This document shows, piece by piece, positions 59,912 through 64,000 of a stretch of DNA of 64,000 nt (the stretch's first letter is position 1; the number at the start of each line of letters is the position of its first letter). The stretch lies in contig NW_025947367.1 in assembly GCF_000764305.2 (NCBI RefSeq), positions 211,864-275,863 of the forward strand. Reading direction: 5' to 3'. The stretch comes from Hyalella azteca. Taxonomy: Eukaryota; Arthropoda; Malacostraca; Amphipoda; Hyalellidae. Under the pieces are notes generated by a model, which saw only the letters and a list, made by a program, of their open reading frames with translations, had not been told where the DNA came from and did not search any database. Both the position numbers and the translations under genes were made by a program.

Positions 59912-62506
59912 CTGCAAAAAAAATGTCACGGAAGACGTTAGTCACAATAATTTAAAGAAAAAATTAGAATAAAGAAGAAAAGAAAAAGAGAGAATTTTTA
60001 ATTTTAAACAGAATTCAATTTTTTTAATTCAACAATTTTAATTTTTAATTCAACAGAACATTGTATCAAGATTCAACAAAAGATGCCTGACAGGCTGCAG
60101 TGATTTACCTGGTACTGATAGTTTTTATAAAGTGAAGCATAGGACGACGACGCCGCGGTGACGGCACATTGAGTGATCGCTCACCAAGCGGTGAGCGATC
60201 TCTAGATGAACTGGCGCCTGGGGTCTGGCGCCCTCCGCGTCCACGATGCCGGGCCCCTTCGATGTTGGGGGTTGAACTGGCACCTCCTGGGGTCTGGCGC
60301 CCTCCGCGTCCACGACGTTAGTTAGTTAGTTTAGTGGCCAAATGTTTACTAGCGCTTCAGCTATTTAGCTATCTCTCACCGAAAGTCAAGATGAAGATCA
60401 CCACAGACGTGGATGGTCCCGCCGACGGTGATTTTTTCGGGCGTACGCGTAACGCTCCCAGGCGCTGGATGCCGTACCCTCGGGAGCCAATGGGACGGGG
60501 ATGCGTGGAAATGGGCCGGGGGTGGGGGGGGAGTGAAAATGGGACGTAGGAGCGAGGGAGTGTAACTGGGACTGGGGGGCGGGGCAGGTGATATGGAGGG
60601 AACTAGAGTGCCAATATGACGGGAGGAAATGCCCCTCGGGGTGCAGCTCCTTGATGGGGTGGTGGGGAGCTGATCCTCTGCTCCCTGGAGGGCTGTTGCT
60701 CCAGAGGGTGGCTGCTCCTGCTCCTGGCTGACGTTTGATTTGTTTAAAGTTAACTGGATTAAACAAGTACTAAGTTTTTCATGAGTATTTTTGCCATTAT
60801 TTTCATGTAATAAGAATGTTGCCGGCGACGTTAGTTAGTTAGTTTAGTGGCCAAATGTTTACTAGCGCTTCAGCTATTTAGCTATCTCTCACCGAAAGTC
60901 AAGATGAAGATCACCACAGAAGTGGATGGTCCCGCCGACGGTGATTTTTTCGGGCGTACGCGTAACGCTCCCAGGCGCTGGATGCCGTACCCTCGGGAGC
61001 CCCACGGGACGCGAGCCTTCAGAAGGGTCTATGCCCCGAAGAGTGTGGGGCGTGGGCTCCTGTCTACGCTCAACGAGAGACTGAGGACGAGTGATCATAG
61101 TGCCCTCAGCCCCTGACTGAAATAGGTATTAATTTTATATAAGTTGAATCAAGTTCAAAACTGCATTACGCAAAAACTATTGCATATACATCCGTGATAT
61201 TTGCTTTATTGAATGCGCATCGTTTGGAGCTTTCAATCGAAAGCAAACATTTTGCAATTAACGCAAATAATGATCTATAAATACCATTTTTATATGCAAA
61301 ATTTGTAAATATTGTTATAAAATGATCATTTTATAAAAGTTCAAGACTGCATTGCGCAAAAAGTATTGCATGTACATCCATGGTAGTAGCTCTGTTGAAT
61401 GTTGAGCTCTGTCAAACGAGAGTAACTTATTTTTCAATACAATAGTTTAAACATATTTATCATATAAGTAATTCATCCAAAATTAAAAAATCTTCAGAAG
61501 CAAACTTTCCATGAATAGGTAAGCAGTTGAAAATTAATCACCTGATTTGCCTCTGTTGCCTCTTGCCTCTCAATTGCCTCTTGCCTCAATTTGTTGCCTC
61601 TCAGAGAGGCAATAATTTCTTGTTGTGAAGGCTGTTGAACAAAGTTGTTGTGAAGGCTGTTGTTGTGTGGCTGCATGATGATATGTTGCTGCCGTTGGTG
61701 AACCCCCATCTGTTGCCCTTGGTGGCTCTGCTGCATTATGCCACCTACCAACAGTTGCTGCAAGACCTGAGCAAAGGAGTTCTCGGTAAATAGTGAGTGC
61801 AAAAAAATAAGGCTTTGCATTCTTGTTAATGTAAGAATTTAAATGTGTATTAGCTGAAGCACTTATAAAATGTAGTAAAATACCATATGGTAAACCAATA
61901 AAGATATTTTATAATAAGAATAGATTGTTAGATGTAATGTAGAAGAATGAAATGACAAAAATGTAGAAATGAAATAACAAGAGCAGGTAGAAGCTTTCAA
62001 GCCAGAATGTACATTGCTGTCAAGCTAAGGTCTAAGAAAGTTAAGCAATAACTAGTACTAAGAAAAAAAAATTGAACACAAATAGAAGAAGCAGAAAAAA
62101 TTTAAGTGCCGTACTGAGATTAAGTTACCTGCTGCACAACCACAGTAGTAGCTTGGTGTAGTAACACATATTGTTGCTGCTGTTGCTGGTTGTTGTGGCT
62201 GTACAGAGTTGGTTGAAGCGGGTGATGTTGCAATTGGTGCAGATGCAATTGCTGTTGATGCTGAGCTTGCTGAATGGCCTGCTGTTGTTGTTGTTGCTGA
62301 TGCTGTTGTTGTTGCTGATGCTGTTGTTGTTGCTGATGCTGTTGTTGTTGCTGCTGCTGCTGTTGGTGTTGTTGATGCAGATGAATTTGTCGTTGTTGCT
62401 GCTGATGATGTGGAGTTGACTGTGCGTGTCCTTGCTGTACTTGCCCTTGGATCTGCAGCTGCTGCTGGTCAGGGATGGTGTCGGTGAGAGCCCTCTGCTC
62501 CGCCAT
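59812..62506 (-). CDS. Polyglutamine-rich protein gene of unknown family, alternative third exons
   Basis: Minus-strand gene chained from exons 62129-62506, 61542-61766, then either 60893-61116 or 60380-60753, an optional 60109-60276, and the last exon 59812-59911. Every junction is GT-AG and in phase. The two simplest products are 308 and 358 residues. The N-terminal 200 residues are Gln/His-rich (many CAG/CAA codons), the middle is Ser/Pro-rich, and the C-terminus is acidic. Such composition is common in transcriptional regulators, but no DNA-binding or other domain is visible and I do not recognise the family. The minus-strand frames chain coherently, whereas the plus-strand frames in this region have no splice logic. 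Confidence 0.65.
60109..60276 (-). CDS. polyQ gene, probable cassette exon with RGRGG repeat
   Basis: 168 nt, a multiple of three, phase 2 to 2. Reads STPNIEGARHRGRGGRQTPG, then ASSSRDRSPLGERSLNVPSP and RRRRPMLHFIKTIST. Donor ACCAG|GTAAAT. The acceptor is GGTGCCAG|TTCAA, weak in pyrimidines but downstream of an ACTAACTAACTAAC run that resembles branch points. A 66-bp internal duplication creates a second acceptor (GCGCCAG|TTCAT, exon start 60210) exactly 22 codons further on. Inclusion or skipping keeps the reading frame. The least certain exon of this gene. Confidence 0.45.
60313..60488. repeat. 176-bp duplicated block, copy A
   Basis: Matches 60826-61001 with a fixed 513-bp offset and a single difference (C at 60408 versus A at 60921). 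On the minus strand it contains the 3' part of an alternative third exon, its donor (CTTTCG|GTGAGA) and 67 bp of intron including ACTAACTAACTAAC. Confidence 0.96.
60380..60753 (-). CDS. polyQ gene, alternative third exon b (Pro/Ser-rich)
   Basis: 374 nt, phase 0 to 2. Acceptor TGTTTAATCCAG|TTAAC, donor GACTTTCG|GTGAGA. Encodes LTLNKSNVSQEQEQPPSGAT, ALQGAEDQLPTTPSRSCTPR, through ISPAPPPSPSYTPSLLRPIF and a Pro run, ending LPRVRHPAPGSVTRTPEKIT, VGGTIHVCGDLHLDF. The last 36 or so residues are the duplicated module shared with exon a. It cannot follow exon a in the same mRNA without a frameshift, because a leaves phase 2 and b needs phase 0. Confidence 0.6.
60826..61001. repeat. 176-bp duplicated block, copy B
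   Basis: Second copy of the block at 60313-60488, 175 of 176 identical. The near-identity implies a very recent duplication or ongoing gene conversion. On the plus strand both copies also show the same short frame (MKITT.VDGPADGDFFGRTR), which I regard as antisense shadow. Confidence 0.96.
60893..61116 (-). CDS. polyQ gene, alternative third exon a
   Basis: 224 nt, phase 0 to 2. Acceptor ACCTATTTCAG|TCAGGG, donor GACTTTCG|GTGAGA. Encodes SGAEGTMITRPQSLVERRQE, PTPHTLRGIDPSEGSRPVG, then the shared module LPRVRHPAPGSVTRTPEKIT, VGGTIHFCGDLHLDF. The other two phases stop within 20 codons, so phase 0, the phase delivered by the preceding exon, is the only usable one. The V/F difference in the shared module comes from the single mismatch between the duplicated blocks. 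Confidence 0.62.
61117..61541 (-). other. Intron between exons 2 and 3 of the polyQ gene
   Basis: Contains a diverged ~80-bp direct repeat: CTGCATTACGCAAAAACTAT at about 61157 and CTGCATTGCGCAAAAAGTAT at about 61348, each followed by GCATRTACATCC. No coding feature. Confidence 0.7.
61542..61766 (-). CDS. polyQ gene, second coding exon (Gln-rich)
   Basis: 225 nt, phase 0 to 0. Acceptor CCTTTGCTCAG|GTCTTG, donor AATCAG|GTGATT. Encodes VLQQLLVGGIMQQSHQGQQM, HQRQQHIIMQPHNNSLHNNF, then QQEIIASLRGNKLRQEAIER and QEATEANQ. The Gln-rich start continues the composition of the first exon. The second half is a charged, probably helical segment (SLRGNKLRQEAIERQEATEA). Confidence 0.7.
62129..62506 (-). 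CDS. polyQ gene, first coding exon with polyglutamine tracts
   Basis: 378 nt, 126 residues, ending phase 0 at CAGCAG|GTAACT. Starts MAEQRALTDTIPDQQQLQIQ; the ATG has context CATC(ATG)GCG and stops lie upstream in every frame entered from the nearest acceptor. Contains several Gln runs interrupted by single His residues (Q9-H-Q5-H-Q5-H-Q7), encoded by mixed CAG and CAA codons, then HLHQLQHHPLQPTLYSHNN and VVVQQ. The matching Leu/Val-rich plus-strand frames at 62171-62487 are antisense shadows. Confidence 0.72.
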
Positions 62507-62529
62507 GATGCAACCAGTGAAATAAACAA

Positions 62530-62906
62530 AATTCAACTCCTCAGTGGGTTGTCACCTGCACACATACATCCATATGACTTTGTAGCATCCCATCATCAAT
62601 GTAGTGTATATATTGACATTTTGTGTCAACAAATGTCTCATAAAGAAGAAAAAAACAGGGTGAACAATATTAGAAAAGAAACTATTGCAGAAGAAGTTGA
62701 TCATTCAAACAAAAAATAAATTCTAGTCTAAAAAACTAATATAAAAAACATATCGTTTAGTGTCATATTATGTATTTTAGTGTCATATTATTATATGTAT
62801 GTGTATCTAAATTTGGAGAGCAAATAGAAGCAGTTTTGTAGAAAACTTATTATGCTACCAGTACAAAAAATCTAGAGAAATTTGAAACAAAAGCAAATCA
62901 ACTTAC
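62530..62906 (-). other. Upstream region / first intron of the polyQ gene
   Basis: AT-rich. A potential acceptor (TGTATGTGTGCAG|GTGACA, about 62558) would place exon start 50 nt before the ATG. No other feature. Confidence 0.4.
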
Positions 62907-63027
62907 TCAGTATCCATTAGAGGAAGCTCTTCACCCTCAGATCCACTGTAAAACATCATCTCTTCCATGACATTTCAAGTGCTGAGACAACACTACAGAT
63001 ATGACTGCCAGCACATTCATAAATGCC
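62907..63027 (-). CDS. Possible upstream exon with short ORF
   Basis: Flanked by a good acceptor (CTTTTTTCAG|GGC) and a good donor (ACTGA|GTAAGT) on the minus strand. It contains ATG at 62968 followed by MEEMMFYSGSEGEELPLMDT, leaving in phase 2. If joined to the acceptor near 62558 the next codon is TGA, so it would be a 21-residue upstream ORF in the leader of the polyQ mRNA. Alternatively it is a coding exon that skips to a phase-2 acceptor (cassette or last exon). The acidic peptide resembles no family I know. Confidence 0.4.
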
Positions 63028-64000
63028 CTGAAAAAAGTAAAAAAAGGTCAGAAAAAATGTCAAATTGAAATAGTGTTTTTAGTAACAACTCTTGTACATA
63101 GTTCTGAGGGAAACTTTGAACTATTATGTATCACTTCATTACAACCTCCTTAGAATTTACCCTGGATGCCAAAAAAATGAAGCCTGCTACCATATATATT
63201 TTGACTGGTGACAAGAATTTGCCAGGTTGTGAAGCTGGAATCTATTCCTATTGTCACAGTACATTTGGGGAAAAATCAACAACCACACATAAAGCCCATC
63301 TTTTTTATAATGGATTGCAAGGGAGCTCGATTGCTGTGAATTGTCCTCATTGCATAGATTAGCCACCACTGTCTATTTTGCTTCAGCATTTGAATGAGCT
63401 GAGTGGAAAAAAGCATAGATGCACAATCATTCCATCAATTAATTGACAGCCTATATATATCTAGATGCCAGAAATTATCAGCATTAACAATGTTGATTAT
63501 GAATAACTATCTATTGAGAAGCACACTTTATGTATCCACTGTCTGCAAAGATTGGAGAGGTGAAACTTTTAGTGTAATATTCTGGCTTTAAAGACACATT
63601 TTAAGTAAATTTGAAGCTCAGAAAATAAGTTTTATTACAATCAGAAAAAAGCTTGACAATTCATTTAATGCCAATCTTTAGGTTCCCAAAAATTATAAAG
63701 AATCACCAGACAAAGTTTGCACAGTAGATATTTTTCACACCTGTGTCTACCACTATTGTACATTGCCATCTCTGCGCCAATCAGTGTCTTTAAGGGAATT
63801 AATTTGCATCCCATCCCAGTACCAAATTGAACCTAACTACAGACACAGGCCTGAAAACTAGATATTTACCTTAGTTACAGGAAATATGACTTTATATCTG
63901 AAATTTTATGTTCATTGCAGACAAGTATCTTCAAAAACATGAACAATATCTATTTATATTATTACATACAGTATTATAGATAAGTTACTATATCTGTAAT
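63028..64000. other. No gene recognised
   Basis: AT-rich, with only 60-80 codon frames that lack splice context. May hold the promoter or a further 5' exon or intron of the polyQ gene. Confidence 0.5.

Noticed and set aside
60847..61116. Plus-strand 89-codon frame in the duplicated block
   Set aside because: No plus-strand splice or transcript logic; the same DNA fits two phase-compatible minus-strand exons with acceptors and donors. Kept as a possible refutation route for the minus-strand model.
62171..62487. Plus-strand Leu/Val-rich frames over the polyglutamine tract
   Set aside because: Antisense reading of CAG/CAA codons; the minus strand has an ATG, donor and in-phase downstream exons.
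1..64000. CRISPR array or prokaryotic operon
   Set aside because: The many direct repeats are contiguous minisatellites without unique spacers, and the genes contain GT-AG introns.

Overview
This is eukaryotic, almost certainly invertebrate animal DNA. It is AT-rich, with small GC-richer exons bounded by GT-AG introns, long introns, and many minisatellites and small dispersed elements. The protein architecture (a Trio/Kalirin/UNC-73-type second RhoGEF module followed by SH3 and Ig) and the repeat load suggest an arthropod, perhaps a crustacean; that lineage call is inference. Most open frames in the window are accidental, either inside stop-free tandem arrays or in intron sequence.

Layout. 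1-14.3 kb: no convincing gene; minisatellites and several copies of a short inverted-repeat (MITE-like) element. 14.4-47.2 kb, plus strand: one large spliced gene. I could chain 15 coding exons with every splice phase agreeing, giving an in-frame product of 1131 residues: a Ser/Pro-rich head, a DH-PH module most like the second GEF unit of Trio/Kalirin, a Ser/Pro-rich linker, an SH3 domain split across two exons, and a C-terminal Ig-like domain. Between the fourth and fifth of these exons lies a single 2.8-kb coding exon (24626-27424) with its own ATG. It can splice in phase onto the same DH exons and so looks like an alternative N-terminus; that isoform would be about 1856 residues. 47.2-54.2 kb: no supported gene. 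54.2-56.8 kb: large minisatellites, including two 25-bp arrays in inverted orientation. 56.8-59.8 kb: nothing recognised. 59.8-62.5 kb, minus strand: a second, polyglutamine-rich gene of unknown identity, with two competing third exons that share a nearly identical 176-bp duplicated block. 62.5-64 kb: one possible 5' exon and otherwise nothing.

The most striking structural theme is that tandem arrays in the RhoGEF gene sit directly on exon edges. Several contain copies of the exon's own end and its 5' splice site. The second gene shows the same kind of event on a larger scale, as a duplicated exon end plus donor plus intron start. All exon boundaries are read by eye from splice consensus, phase and family conservation; none is confirmed by transcript data.
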